Numbered from the stretch's first letter, positions 24,635 through 36,386 are shown. The stretch: 64,000 nucleotides of DNA from Thermoanaerobaculia bacterium (GCA_017883205.1 JADGNZ010000009.1:1-64000); one strand, 5' to 3'. Program-made: numbers and translations. Notes: a model not told the origin generated them from the sequence alone.

Positions 24635-27600
24635 ATGAACATCGCCGCCATCTTCATCCGCCGTCCCGTCATGACGACGTTGGTCATGCTCGCAATCGTC
24701 CTGTTCGGAATCATGGCCTACCGGCAGTTGCCGGTCAGCGATCTGCCGAACGTCGACTTCCCGACGATCAATGTGAACGCATCGCTGCCGGGAGCGAGCC
24801 CTGAAACCATGGCCGCTTCGGTGGCCACGCCTCTGGAGCGGCAGTTCTCGACAATCGCCGGCCTCGACTCCATGGTCTCGTCGTCATCGCTCGGATCGAC
24901 GTCGATCACGCTGCAATTCGCCCTGAACCGCAATCTCGACGCCGCCGCGCAGGACGTGCAGGCCGCCATTGCCGCCGCCGGCCGCCAGTTGCCGCCGAAC
25001 ATGCCGGCACCGCCGTCGTACAACAAGGTCAATCCCGCCGACACGCCCGTCCTTTACCTCGCCATCACGTCCGAGAACATGCCGCTGTACCAGCTCGACG
25101 AGTACGCCGAGACGATGATGGCTCTTCGCATCTCCGCGATCGAAGGCGTGGCGCAGGTGCAGGTTTATGGCGCGCAAAAGTACGCCGTGCGCACGCAGCT
25201 CGACCCGCGACAACTTGCAAGCCGGGGCGTTGGCATCGACGAGGTGGCGAAGGCCATCAGCAACAACAACGTGAACCTGCCCGGCGGTGTACTCACGGGT
25301 CCCTTCACGAACTACACGGTGCAGGCGAACGGTCAGCTCTACAAAGCCGCCGACTACGCGAAGATCATTGTCGCCTACCGCAACGGCCGGCCTGTGCGCC
25401 TCGGCGAACTTGGCAACGTACTCGACGACGTCGAGAACAACCAGACCATGGCCTGGTTCCGCGGAAAGCCCGGCTTCATCCTGGCGGTGCAGAAGCAGCC
25501 GGGAACGAATGCCGTCGAAGTCTCCGACCGGGTTCGCGCGCTGCTGCCGCTGTTCCGCAGTCAGATCCCAGCTTCCGTCGATCTGCAGGTGCATCGCGAC
25601 CGCGCCGATTCCATCCGCGCCTCGGTCAATGACGTTAAGTTCACGCTGCTCCTCACCCTCTTCCTCGTCATCCTGGTCATCTTCCTCTTCCTGCGAAACG
25701 TCTCGGCCACGATCATTCCCAGTCTGGCGCTACCGCTTTCGATCGTCGGCACGTTCGCCGTGATGTACCTGTTCAACTACTCCCTCGACAATCTTTCGCT
25801 GATGGCGCTCACGCTGTCCGTCGGCTTCGTCGTCGACGATGCCATCGTCATGCTGGAGAACATCGTCCGGCACATGGAGATGGGCGAGAAGCCGATGGAA
25901 GCGGCGTTCAATGGATCGAGGGAGATCGGCTTCACGATCATCTCCATGACGATCTCGCTGACTGCCGTCTTCATCCCCATCCTCTTCATGGGCGGCATCC
26001 TCGGACGGCTCTTCCACGAGTTCGCCGTGACGATCGGATCAGCGATCCTCGTTTCCGGTTTCGTCTCGCTCACACTCACGCCCCTGCTGAGCGCGAAGTT
26101 CCTACGAGCACACAAAGGGGAGAAGCACGGCAGGTTCTACCAGGCCACTGAAAAGATGTTCGATGGCATGCTCTCGCTCTACGAAAGCGGCCTCCGCTTC
26201 GCCCTGCGCCAGCGCGCCATGACCTTGATGTTGTCGCTGGCCATCCTCGCCGCGACGGTCTGGCTCTTCATTATCATTCCGAAGGGTTTCATTCCAAACG
26301 AAGACCAGAATGAGGTGCGCATCAGCCTCGAGGCAGCGCAGGGAACATCGTTTCCTGAGCTCGTGCGGCACCAGCGCATGGCCATGGACATCGTGAACCA
26401 GGACAAGCGCGTGGCCGCGTTCTTTTCGTTCGTCGGCCGCGGCGGCGCCAACAACAGCAGCGTCATCTCCCTCCGCCTCGTACCGAAAGGGGAGCGCAAG
26501 GCGTCGATCGACGACGTGATGAACGATTTGCGTCCGAAGTTGAACGCGATCCCAGGTTTCCGCGTCTCGCTGCAGAACCCGCCCCCGATCCGTCTCGGCG
26601 GACGGCAGTCGAACTCGCAGTATCAATACACGCTGCAGTCCCCGGACACGGCAACGCTCTACGACGCCTCGCAAAAGATGATGCTGAAGATGCAAACGCT
26701 GCCCGGATTCGTCGACGTGAGCAGCGATCTCTTCCTGCGCAATCCCACCGTAAACGTGGAGATCAACCGCGACCGTGCCGCAACGCTCGGCCTCACGCCG
26801 AACCAGGTCGAAGACGCGCTCTACTCCTCGTATGCGACGAGACAGGTGTCGCAGATCTACGCGCCCAACAACACGTACCAGGTCATCATGGAGCTCGATC
26901 CCGAGTACATGAAGAACCCCCAGGCGCTGTCGATGCTGTACGTCCGCTCCATCTCGGGTGATCTCGTACCGCTCGATGCCGTGGCGAAACTCATCCCGAC
27001 GGTTGGTCCGCTCGCGGTCAATCACTCCGGCCAGGCGCCGTCCGTGACGCTGTCATTCAACCTCAAACCCGGAACGTCGCTCGGCGCCGCCGTGAGCGAG
27101 GTCAACGACGCTGCCAAGATCACGCTGCCGGCAAACGTCACCACGTCCTTCCAGGGCACCGCACAAGCCTTCCAGTCATCGATGCAGGGACTCGGTCTGC
27201 TGCTTCTCATCGCCGTCGCCGTCATCTACATGGTGCTCGGCATCCTCTACGAGAGCTTCATCCATCCGCTGACGATTCTCTCGGCGCTTCCCTTTGCCGG
27301 GTTCGGCGCGCTCCTGACGCTGCTCGTCTTCAAAGTCGATCTGTCGATCTACGCTTTCGTCGGCATCATCATGCTCGTCGGCCTCGTCAAGAAGAACGGC
27401 ATCATGATGGTCGACTTCGCGCTCGAAGCGCAGAAGCAGGGAAAGAGCTCGCTCGATGCCATCTACGAAGCGTGCGTCGTTCGTTTCCGGCCCATCATGA
27501 TGACGACGATGGCCGCGCTGATGGGCACGATCCCGATCGCCCTCGGCTTCGGTGCCGGTGCCGAATCGCGCCGGCCGCTCGGACTGGCCGTCGTCGGCGG

Positions 27601-27799
27601 TCTCCTCTTCTCGCAGACGCTGACACTCTTCGTGACGCCCGTCTTCTACGTCTACATGGACAAGCTGCGTAAGAAACCCAGCGGCGAAGTTCCCAGCGAT
27701 AGCACGACGATCGAAGACGAGTTTGCTGCCCTCACGCCCGTTGAAGAACAGCCGGTGGGCGTGATGTTCAACACAGTCAAACCGGAACCTGCGCTATAA
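24635..27799 (+). CDS. RND multidrug efflux permease (AcrB/MdtB type, HAE1)
   Basis: 1,054 residues, full length. The N-terminus MNIAAIFIRRPVMTTLVMLA is the standard first helix. The proton-relay aspartates are in TM4 (GFVVDDAIVMLENIV, about 405), and the signature of the second half is present (FVGIIMLVGLVKKNGIMMVDFA). Two large periplasmic loops carry drug-binding subdomains. It exports toxic compounds using the proton gradient. It is 23 bases after the adaptor gene and forms the third part of the pump. The substrate range cannot be told from sequence. Confidence 0.96.
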   Translation: MNIAAIFIRRPVMTTLVMLAIVLFGIMAYRQLPVSDLPNVDFPTINVNASLPGASPETMAASVATPLERQFSTIAGLDSMVSSSSLGSTSITLQFALNRNLDAAAQDVQAAIAAAGRQLPPNMPAPPSYNKVNPADTPVLYLAITSENMPLYQLDEYAETMMALRISAIEGVAQVQVYGAQKYAVRTQLDPRQLASRGVGIDEVAKAISNNNVNLPGGVLTGPFTNYTVQANGQLYKAADYAKIIVAYRNGRPVRLGELGNVLDDVENNQTMAWFRGKPGFILAVQKQPGTNAVEVSDRVRALLPLFRSQIPASVDLQVHRDRADSIRASVNDVKFTLLLTLFLVILVIFLFLRNVSATIIPSLALPLSIVGTFAVMYLFNYSLDNLSLMALTLSVGFVVDDAIVMLENIVRHMEMGEKPMEAAFNGSREIGFTIISMTISLTAVFIPILFMGGILGRLFHEFAVTIGSAILVSGFVSLTLTPLLSAKFLRAHKGEKHGRFYQATEKMFDGMLSLYESGLRFALRQRAMTLMLSLAILAATVWLFIIIPKGFIPNEDQNEVRISLEAAQGTSFPELVRHQRMAMDIVNQDKRVAAFFSFVGRGGANNSSVISLRLVPKGERKASIDDVMNDLRPKLNAIPGFRVSLQNPPPIRLGGRQSNSQYQYTLQSPDTATLYDASQKMMLKMQTLPGFVDVSSDLFLRNPTVNVEINRDRAATLGLTPNQVEDALYSSYATRQVSQIYAPNNTYQVIMELDPEYMKNPQALSMLYVRSISGDLVPLDAVAKLIPTVGPLAVNHSGQAPSVTLSFNLKPGTSLGAAVSEVNDAAKITLPANVTTSFQGTAQAFQSSMQGLGLLLLIAVAVIYMVLGILYESFIHPLTILSALPFAGFGALLTLLVFKVDLSIYAFVGIIMLVGLVKKNGIMMVDFALEAQKQGKSSLDAIYEACVVRFRPIMMTTMAALMGTIPIALGFGAGAESRRPLGLAVVGGLLFSQTLTLFVTPVFYVYMDKLRKKPSGEVPSDSTTIEDEFAALTPVEEQPVGVMFNTVKPEPAL

Positions 27800-27812
27800 A
27801 CGTTGGTAGCTC

Positions 27813-29783
27813 ATGCGCAACCAACTCGCGGTCCTGGCCTTCTGTGCCGCCGTCTTCACGGCCGCAAACGCGGAAGCACAGAGCGCAGACCTCGTGATCT
27901 CCAAAAGCGGCACCGAATCCGCGTCGGCCGGCGACACGATCGCGTACTCGATCTTCGTCTTCAACAACGGCCCTGATGCAGCGTCGAACGTGACGGTGAC
28001 CGACTCTCTGCCGGCCGGCACCACCTTCGTCTCGCTTGATGCCTCGGATGGCACGTTCAACTGCAATACGCCCGCTGCGGGATCCGGCGGAACGGTTACT
28101 TGTACCGCCGCGACGATGCCGGTTGAAGGGACAGTCCGATTCACACTGTCCGTGAAGACATCGTCCGCTGCACCCAGCGGCTCGATCACCAACACCGCCA
28201 CGATCACCTCTCCCACGCCCGATCCGAACACCTCGGACAACAGCAGCAGCGCTTCCACCGGCATCGTCGGCTCATCGACCGCCTCCGCCGATCTCTCCAT
28301 CGACTCGATGGATCGAGCGACAGCCGTCAGCGCCGGTGCGACGGCAAGTTTTCAGGTCGCCATCTCCAACAAAGGCCCGTCCACCGCGAACCACCCGCGG
28401 CTCACCAATGCTGTTCCCGCGAATACAACGTTTCTCTCCGCCAGTGTTGCCGATCCGATCGGTGATTTCCACTGCGCAACGCCGGCAGTCGGCACGACCG
28501 GCGACATCATCTGTACGGCACCGAAGTTCGATGTGCGCGGCGGCGACCAGCCGGTGTTCACGTTCACGTTCCGCGTCAACAATGGTGTTTCGCAAGAGAC
28601 GACGCTGACCAACAGCGCGAGCCTTGCGGCCGATGAAACCGATCCGAACACTTCGAACAACACGGCCAGCCGGACGACAGCGATCACGACGGCGGCGCCA
28701 TCGACCGATGTCTCCGTGGCCGTATCCGGCGGCGGCCCAACCTTCAGCATCGTCGTGCGCAACGCAGGCCCGAACGATGCCGCGAGCGTGACCCTGACCG
28801 ACTCCGTCCCTTCGGGCAGCACGTTTGTCAGTTGGTCGCAGAACAGCGGACCGGCCTTCAACTGCAGCACGCCCGCCCCAGGCGCAACCGGAACCATCAA
28901 CTGCACGATCGGCGTCCTGCCCGGGCTCGAGGGAAAGACGACCACTGCCGAGTTCGCGCTGACAGTCGATACGGCCACGCAGGTTACGAACACGGCATCA
29001 GTGTCGAGCAGCACGGCCGACCCGAGGCCGGACAACAACACGTCTTCGTTCCCCGTCCTCGCGAAGATCAGCATCAATGACGTGAGCGTGGCGGAAGGCA
29101 ACAGCGGAACGACGCCGGCGGTCTTCACCGTCAATCTGCAGCCTGCGAACGCAACACTCACCGCGACCGTCGATTACCAGACTACGGGTGGGACGGCCAC
29201 CTCCGGCATCGATTTCCTCGCCACCGCAGGGACGCTGACCTTCCTCGCCGGCGAGACAACGAAGACCATCACGGTACCTGTCATCGGTGACTCCGTCGTC
29301 GAGGGAAACGAGTCCTTTAACGTGCAACTTTCGAATGCAGTCAACGCAACGTTCCAGGATACGGTCGGCGTCGGGACGATCATCGACGACGATCTGGGAG
29401 GACCGCCGGCGCCCTCCGTGCGGATCGGCAACCTCGCCTTCCCCGAGGGCAACAGCGGGACGTCCAACGTCACGTTCACGGCGACACTGTCGGGCGCGTC
29501 AACGAGCGTGAGCCGTGTGCGCTGGCAGACGCAGGATGGAACGGCCACCGCGGGATCGGACTACATCGCATCGAGCGGCGAGCTCGTCTTTCAGCCGGGC
29601 GACCTCACGAAAACCTTCACCGTTGGCATCATCGGCGACACGAATTTCGAGCCTGACGAGACCTTCAACATCCTCATCGTCAGCACGGACAACACCTCGA
29701 CGCCGCCGGGACCGGCGGCGGTGGCCACCATCGTCAACGACGATGTCCAGCCTCCTTCCCGCCACCGCGCTGCCCGTCATTGA
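27813..29783 (+). CDS. secreted DUF11 plus Calx-beta domain protein
   Basis: 656 residues. A signal peptide (NQLAVLAFCAAVFTAANAEA) is followed by three DUF11-type repeats (ADLVISKSG..., NNGPDAASNVTVTDSLP...) and two Calx-beta domains (about 415-535 and 537-645; VSVAEGNSGTTPAVFTVNL, FLAGETTKTITVPVIGD, GTIIDDD; the second ends ATIVNDD). It ends in a short basic tail (PPSRHRAARH) without a membrane anchor. Calx-beta domains bind calcium and support adhesion or matrix assembly. It starts 13 bases after the efflux permease, so it may be co-transcribed with the pump although a functional link is not obvious. Confidence 0.88.
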   Translation: MRNQLAVLAFCAAVFTAANAEAQSADLVISKSGTESASAGDTIAYSIFVFNNGPDAASNVTVTDSLPAGTTFVSLDASDGTFNCNTPAAGSGGTVTCTAATMPVEGTVRFTLSVKTSSAAPSGSITNTATITSPTPDPNTSDNSSSASTGIVGSSTASADLSIDSMDRATAVSAGATASFQVAISNKGPSTANHPRLTNAVPANTTFLSASVADPIGDFHCATPAVGTTGDIICTAPKFDVRGGDQPVFTFTFRVNNGVSQETTLTNSASLAADETDPNTSNNTASRTTAITTAAPSTDVSVAVSGGGPTFSIVVRNAGPNDAASVTLTDSVPSGSTFVSWSQNSGPAFNCSTPAPGATGTINCTIGVLPGLEGKTTTAEFALTVDTATQVTNTASVSSSTADPRPDNNTSSFPVLAKISINDVSVAEGNSGTTPAVFTVNLQPANATLTATVDYQTTGGTATSGIDFLATAGTLTFLAGETTKTITVPVIGDSVVEGNESFNVQLSNAVNATFQDTVGVGTIIDDDLGGPPAPSVRIGNLAFPEGNSGTSNVTFTATLSGASTSVSRVRWQTQDGTATAGSDYIASSGELVFQPGDLTKTFTVGIIGDTNFEPDETFNILIVSTDNTSTPPGPAAVATIVNDDVQPPSRHRAARH

Positions 29784-29802
29784 CGTCTCTCCGGCGTCCC
29801 TC

Positions 29803-29831
29803 TTGACAGAATAAAGCGCCGAACATATTGT
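29803..29831 (+). promoter_or_regulatory. sigma-70 type promoter of groESL
   Basis: TTGACA at 29803-29808, a 17-base spacer and TATTGT at 29826-29831. The -10 touches the CIRCE operator, so HrcA bound there would block initiation. Confidence 0.85.
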
Positions 29832-29857
29832 TAGCACTCACGAGGCTTGAGTGCTAA
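29831..29857. promoter_or_regulatory. CIRCE operator (HrcA binding site)
   Basis: TTAGCACTC, nine bases, GAGTGCTAA: a perfect match to the CIRCE consensus, 83 bases before groES. It predicts heat-shock control by the repressor HrcA, which must be encoded elsewhere. Confidence 0.97.
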
Positions 29858-29940
29858 GCGCTCACCTTCGAACGACAGAGTCATTTCGCGGCGTTCTGCC
29901 GCGAATCCATCCATGAAGCAAAGCGAAAGGAGAAGCACAG

Positions 29941-31906
<1,966 letters not shown>

Positions 31907-31931
31907 CCGCATCAAACACAACGTCGTTTCG

Positions 31932-31965
31932 AAACGGGCGGGCCGCAAGGTCCGCCCGTTTTGCG
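31932..31965 (+). terminator. intrinsic terminator of groESL
   Basis: AAACGGGCGG pairs with CCGCCCGTTT around a GCAA tetraloop (three further pairs GCC/GGT), followed by TTTTGCG. It starts about 25 bases after the groEL stop. Confidence 0.9.
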
Positions 31966-32393
31966 TTTGCGGACCTGGCTGCACCTGCACAGTTCGCAAA
32001 CTCCTCTTGAACATCTGGCGCTGACCATCAATCGGGCGCCGAAGGCGGATGAGGGGGTCTCCGATTCGCACGCCAGACATGATTCTCTGCAGCACCCGCC
32101 CGGACAACGTCCAAAGAGTCATCCACTGAGCTAGATAACGGCGTTTGGCCACCTTCCAGCGCGCCTGCACTTCCTGTCGACCCGAGGGAAGTGTAAATTC
32201 GCGAAACGTTGAAGAGAGCCATAAAGCAACGTAGGGCCCTTCGCTTCCAAAATTACGCTCCGCGACCACCGCCGCATCCGTCCACAACTGTTTCCTGGTT
32301 CGAGCCACGCAGGGGTAGGGAAACCTGCGTTGAACGACACTCCCTAGTAAGGACCATCGACGCGGCAATGCTCAGTCGACGAGGAGGCCACAT
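31966..32393. other. 428-bp stretch with no recognised gene
   Basis: I see no tRNA, no conserved frame and no clear promoter. Frames on both strands are rich in Arg, Pro and Trp codons and look random. Base composition falls toward that of the following lower-GC gene, so part of it may have come with that gene. Confidence 0.5.
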
Positions 32394-33167
32394 ATGCCTA
32401 ACTTGCACGAGACAGCGGAGTACATCGTCTATTTTCTCCAAAGATGGAGTGCTGCGATCTCTGACCCCAGACACTTATTGGCACCGCTCTTCCATCCTTC
32501 CGACGCCCAGACTATTGACGCGCTCGAATTCTACCTCGCTACGCTCACTTTCGCCTTCGCTCTTCAAGTCCCGTTCGTGCTCGGCCAAAAGGGTGAATTA
32601 GGCGAGAAAGCACGTCTCGCAGCAAGCAGCGTAGTTGGCTTGGTTTCCAGCGCGGTGATTGCCATGACGTGGCATTTTGCGTTTTCGTTGTTAGGTGGAG
32701 GTGCGAGCTTCGCAGGAACGTTCCTGGCATACGTTTACGCCGGCGCACCGTACATACCCCTGCTTTCATTGGCTTCTCTGATTGCCTTCGCTGCGTTACC
32801 GCTAGACTTACAGCATCTTGCGTTGAGTCCGGCGACCGCAAAGGCAGCAGCGCAGCGTGGCTGGACTGACCCTCGCACGAAAAGGGGGCTTCTTGGGCTC
32901 GGCAGCCTCGGCTTCACCTGCGTCTTGCTTTGGAGTGCAGTTGCTCAACTCCGGAGCATGAGCTTTGTTCATAAGCTCACGGGTTGGCGTCTCTTTTGGT
33001 GCATCGTAATCTCCCTGGTCATGGCGGCGATCGTCACGCCATTACTGAAAGCCATCGCATCTGTGTTTAACCAGCCCGCAGAGATTGCTTCGGTTGACGC
33101 TGCAGCTAGTACCGTCATTCCCACAGATCAGAACCCATTGCTCATTAGCCCCAACTTACTTAGGTAA
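32394..33167 (+). CDS. integral membrane protein, unknown (Yip1-like layout)
   Basis: 257 residues with about five hydrophobic segments: FYLATLTFAFALQVPFVLG, LAASSVVGLVSSAVIAMTW, ASFAGTFLAYVYAGAPYIP, LLSLASLIAFAALPL, LLGLGSLGFTCVLLWSAVA and a last one near IVISLVMAAIVTPLL. The order recalls Yip1-domain proteins but no signature was sure. AGGAGG lies about 8 bases before ATG 32394. GC is lower than in neighbouring genes and codons ending in A/T are common, which suggests transfer. No partner gene. Confidence 0.65.
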   Translation: MPNLHETAEYIVYFLQRWSAAISDPRHLLAPLFHPSDAQTIDALEFYLATLTFAFALQVPFVLGQKGELGEKARLAASSVVGLVSSAVIAMTWHFAFSLLGGGASFAGTFLAYVYAGAPYIPLLSLASLIAFAALPLDLQHLALSPATAKAAAQRGWTDPRTKRGLLGLGSLGFTCVLLWSAVAQLRSMSFVHKLTGWRLFWCIVISLVMAAIVTPLLKAIASVFNQPAEIASVDAAASTVIPTDQNPLLISPNLLR

Positions 33168-33350
33168 TGGACCGAGCAATTACGGTGATTCGGGGGGCTT
33201 CCCACCGCGAATTGCTTCAGCTCTAATTCCAAAATCGGTGGCAGCTGTGCCGTCATTCTTGGAATGCGTTCACGAATCCTTAAGTGACTGAAAAGCGCTA
33301 GAGCTGGAGGAGGCGGTTTCTCATCGCGGCGCCCATCGCGGTCGCCGCGC

Positions 33351-33969
33351 TTATTGCTCCAGGAACCGATAGCTCCCGTGGCTGTCGTAATCGATGCCGT
33401 GCTTCTCTTTCAGCTTCTCGATGTATCTGAGTGTGCTCTTCGTGTGCGGGCCGACGCCATCGAGCGTGTGCAGGAACGTCTCTTCGAACAGGCTCGTGAG
33501 GCTCACGTGGTTGTGCTCAGCGAGATCGTGAAGTAGCGCCTCCAGCCGCTTCTCGAGGCGCACGGGAACATCAACACGCTCGATCTCGATCGCGGGACCG
33601 GCGTTGTGAAGATGGTGTCCGAACGAGAGCTCGTAGCCCTGAAGATCTGTAGTCGCGCAGTCCATAGAACCTGTCCTCGGGCGGCACAACGATCTCGACG
33701 CCGCTGGCCCGCTGGAACTCGTAAAGCTCGTCGGCATCGCCAACTACGAAGTAAACCGAGCAGCCTTTGGGATTGGGCTCCCCTCCCACCAGGAACATCT
33801 GCACGTTGCCGAGGTTCATGCCCACGATATTCGGCGGATCGCCGAACATGAAGGCGATCTTGAATCCCAACTTCGTTTTGTAGAACTCGGCCGCAGCAGC
33901 GACGTCGCTGACCTTCAGCTCCGCATGCTCCTGCTCGCATTCGACCTCTGGAGGAACTGGAGTAGTCAT
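33351..33969 (-). pseudogene. VOC-family protein with C-terminal helical domain, interrupted by a frameshift
   Basis: From ATG 33969 (AAGGAGG upstream) the first frame reads a glyoxalase-like domain: AELKVSDVAAAAEFYKTKLG, NVQMFLVGGEPN, VVPPEDRFYGLRDYR. Near 33655 the pattern jumps to another frame, DLQGYELSFGHHLHN, then a helical region rich in Leu, Glu and His (VRLEKRLEALLHDLAEHNH; LHTLDGVGPHTKSTLRYIEKL) to the stop at 33351. A small indel separates them. Joined, the protein has about 205 residues. The DRFYG...D.qGyel signature fits dioxygenase-like VOC proteins. Mutation or assembly error cannot be told apart here. Confidence 0.65.
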
Positions 33970-33982
33970 GGCCCCTCCTTCC

Positions 33983-34372
33983 CTACGCCTGCGCGAACTG
34001 CGCGAACGTGATCACGTTGCCCGCGCCGTCCCGAATCACGATCTCCGTCGAGCCGTAGAACGTCTTTCTTCGCGCGACGACCACGTCGGTGCCGGAGGGG
34101 ATCAGCGCTGCCAGCGCCTCGATGTCATCGACTTCGATGAATACCGCCGCGGCGCCGATCGCGCGCGGTCCATCGAGCACTTTCGCTTCATCGCCGCGCA
34201 CGCTGTCGAAGGTCTGGTACATCACCTCGACGCTGTCGCGCGTCAGAATCACGAATCCGAGAACATCGTCATGCGGCACCTCGGCGGCGCGGGCGAAGCC
34301 GAGGGACTCCCATAGCGGGAGAAGAGGCTCGATGCTGTCGACGATCAGAACGGGCGTCACTTTCTTGATCAT
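33983..34372 (-). CDS. VOC (glyoxalase/bleomycin-resistance) family protein
   Basis: 129 residues. KKVTPVLIVDSIEPLLPLWESLGFARAAEV is the first beta-alpha-beta-beta-beta unit; the second has AVFIEVDDIEALAALIP and TFYGSTEIVIRDGAGNVITFAQF, as in VOC proteins. A Glu in 'TEIVIRDGAGN' is the usual metal ligand position. The substrate is unknown. It is upstream of, and 13 bases from, the frameshifted VOC gene on the same strand, so they form a two-gene unit. Confidence 0.85.
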   Translation of the reverse strand: MIKKVTPVLIVDSIEPLLPLWESLGFARAAEVPHDDVLGFVILTRDSVEVMYQTFDSVRGDEAKVLDGPRAIGAAAVFIEVDDIEALAALIPSGTDVVVARRKTFYGSTEIVIRDGAGNVITFAQFAQA

Positions 34373-34414
34373 CGGACAACGATAGCGTCACAGGCGTTGC
34401 CATACAATTCGGGA

Positions 34415-36034
34415 ATGAAGAAAGCGCTTTGCCTCGCGGCTCTGACCTTGTCCGCACTCCCGCTCTTCGCCCAATCGCCGGAAGCCGCTCCGAACCGTCA
34501 GCCGGCACCGCCCAGCCCGCGGCGCGAGACTGCCGCCGCGCCGGATAGCGATGAGCGAGGCGATAGGCCGGAGACAGCGAAGTTGGGCGACGACGCGAAG
34601 AGCGGCAAGCCTCCCGCCGACGCGAAGGACAAGATCTCGACCACGCAGCACACCGTCACCATCGGCGGCCAGACCATCAGCTACACGGCTCGCGCCGGCA
34701 CGATGATCATGAAAGATGAGGAAGGGAAGCCGCGCGCCAGCTTCTTCTTCACGTCCTACACGAAAGACGGCGCCGATCCCGCGCGCCGTCCGATCACCTA
34801 CACCTTCAACGGCGGCCCCGGATCGTCGTCGGTATGGCTGCACATGGGCGCGTTTGGGCCCAAACGAGTTGCTTACGCGGATGACATGGGCAACGCTGCC
34901 CGGCCGCCCTATCGCACCGTCGACAACGAGGGAAGCATTCTCGACGTCACCGATCTCGTGTTCATCGATCCGGTCACGACCGGCTACAGCCGCGCCATTC
35001 CGTTTGCCGACGCGAGCAAGTTTCATGGCGTCGATGCCGACATCCAGTCCGTCGGCGAATTCATCCGCCTCTGGACGACGCGCTACGGCCGCTGGTCGTC
35101 GCCGAAGTTCCTCGCCGGCGAAAGCTACGGCACCACGCGCGCCGCGGGCCTTTCCGGCTGGCTCGCATCGCAGGGCTTCTACCTCAACGGTATCGTCCTG
35201 ATCTCCTCGATCCTCAACTTCGAGACCGCCTCGTTCGACAGCGGCAACGACCTTGCCTACGAGCTGTTTCTCCCGACGTACACTGCCATCGCCTGGTACC
35301 ACAAGCGTCTCCCCTCGGATCTGCAAAGCGGCACGCTGGAGCACGCCGTCGCCGAGTCCGAGCAGTTCGCCCTTGGCGATTACACGCACGCGCTCATGCA
35401 GAGCGACCGGATCAGCGATCAGGAGCGCCGCGACGTCGCCGCGAAACTGGCCCGGCTGACCGGGCTCTCGCCGGAGTATATCGACCGCGCGAATCTTCGC
35501 GTCCGCATCGACCGCTTCGACAAGGAGCTCCTGCGCAGCCAGCGCCGCGTCGTCGGCCGCCTCGATGGCCGCTTCATCGGCATCGACAAAGACGCCGCAG
35601 GCGAATCGACCGAGCAGGACCCGTCGTATTCCGCCATTTTCGGCGAGTACACCGCCGTCGTGAACGACTACGTCCGCCGCGAGCTGAAGTTCGACACCGA
35701 CCTGCCCTACGAGATCCTCACCGGCAAGGTGCGTCCCTGGAGCTACGACCGCGCATCCAATCGCTACGTCGACGTCGCCGAAACGCTCCGCGGCGCCATC
35801 GCCCAGAACCCGTACATGAAGGTCTTCGTCGCCAACGGCTACTACGACCTGGCCACACCCTTCGCCGCCACGCGCTACACCTTCGCCCGCATGCAACTCG
35901 ATCCCGATCTGCGCAAGAACGTGTCGATGGACTACTTCGAGACCGGCCACATGGTCTACATCGACCGCAAAGCGCAGGCACGGCTGAAGAAGGATGTGGA
36001 CGAGTTCATCCGGGCGAACGCAAACGTGCAGTAG
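34415..36034 (+). CDS. secreted serine carboxypeptidase (peptidase S10)
   Basis: 539 residues with a signal peptide (KKALCLAALTLSALPLFAQ) and a Pro/Ala-rich linker. S10 motifs: FNGGPGSSSVWLHMGAFGP (oxyanion region), catalytic Ser in AGESYGTTRAAG (about 234), Asp in ANGYYDLATPF (about 479) and His in ETGHMVYID (about 515). It removes C-terminal residues from peptides outside the cytoplasm. ATG 34415 has TACAAT 6 bases upstream and no ribosome site, which suggests a leaderless message. A hairpin repeat follows the gene. Confidence 0.93.
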   Translation: MKKALCLAALTLSALPLFAQSPEAAPNRQPAPPSPRRETAAAPDSDERGDRPETAKLGDDAKSGKPPADAKDKISTTQHTVTIGGQTISYTARAGTMIMKDEEGKPRASFFFTSYTKDGADPARRPITYTFNGGPGSSSVWLHMGAFGPKRVAYADDMGNAARPPYRTVDNEGSILDVTDLVFIDPVTTGYSRAIPFADASKFHGVDADIQSVGEFIRLWTTRYGRWSSPKFLAGESYGTTRAAGLSGWLASQGFYLNGIVLISSILNFETASFDSGNDLAYELFLPTYTAIAWYHKRLPSDLQSGTLEHAVAESEQFALGDYTHALMQSDRISDQERRDVAAKLARLTGLSPEYIDRANLRVRIDRFDKELLRSQRRVVGRLDGRFIGIDKDAAGESTEQDPSYSAIFGEYTAVVNDYVRRELKFDTDLPYEILTGKVRPWSYDRASNRYVDVAETLRGAIAQNPYMKVFVANGYYDLATPFAATRYTFARMQLDPDLRKNVSMDYFETGHMVYIDRKAQARLKKDVDEFIRANANVQ

Positions 36035-36050
36035 TTTGAAAGGCAATTCA

Positions 36051-36103
36051 CCACAGAGACACAGAGATCGCAGAGACTCTCTGTGTCCTCTGTGTCTCTG
36101 TGG
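36051..36103. repeat. hairpin built of CACAGAGA words
   Basis: CCACAGAGACACAGAG (36051-36066) pairs perfectly with 36088-36103. The inside holds further CAGAGA/TCTCTG words. A close relative is at 49375-49439. It lies after the S10 gene. Confidence 0.85.
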
Positions 36104-36136
36104 TCGAAGGGTTTCTCCGTAGACTTCGTCCCGAGG

Positions 36137-36379
36137 TCATAGTTTCTGCCCTTTCGCGGCCTGACCTTGAAGCAGGAATGTCTTCGGGAACTTTCCTTCG
36201 CCGCAGATCTTGAACGAACCGAAGTCTTTAACCCACTGTCCCTCCGGCGCCTCCGGCTCTGACTCTCGCCAGAGTTTGAGCTTGTAGAGATCGTCGACGG
36301 TGATCTGGCGATCGCGCAAGCGGTCTAAGAGATGATCGCGCAACGGAGGCGGAAGGTTGGTCCACTGGATCCGCGGCAC
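36137..36379 (-). CDS. conserved small protein of unknown function
   Basis: 80 residues from GTG 36379. It has PRIQWTNLPPPLRDHLLDRL, then TVDDLYKLKLWRES, and a Gly/Lys/Phe-rich end (GQWVKDFGSFKICGEG; FPKTFLLQGQAAKGQKL). No known family could be named with confidence. It follows an RHH protein gene by 7 bases on the same strand, the usual layout of an antitoxin-toxin pair, so it may be a small toxin. That is inference from context only. Confidence 0.6.
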   Translation of the reverse strand: MPRIQWTNLPPPLRDHLLDRLRDRQITVDDLYKLKLWRESEPEAPEGQWVKDFGSFKICGEGKFPKTFLLQGQAAKGQKL

Positions 36380-36386
36380 GAGATTC

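Noticed and set aside
32228-32345. tRNA-like fragment with GGTTCGAGCC
   Set aside because: A T-arm-like word is present but no acceptor stem, anticodon arm or D-arm can be fitted around it.
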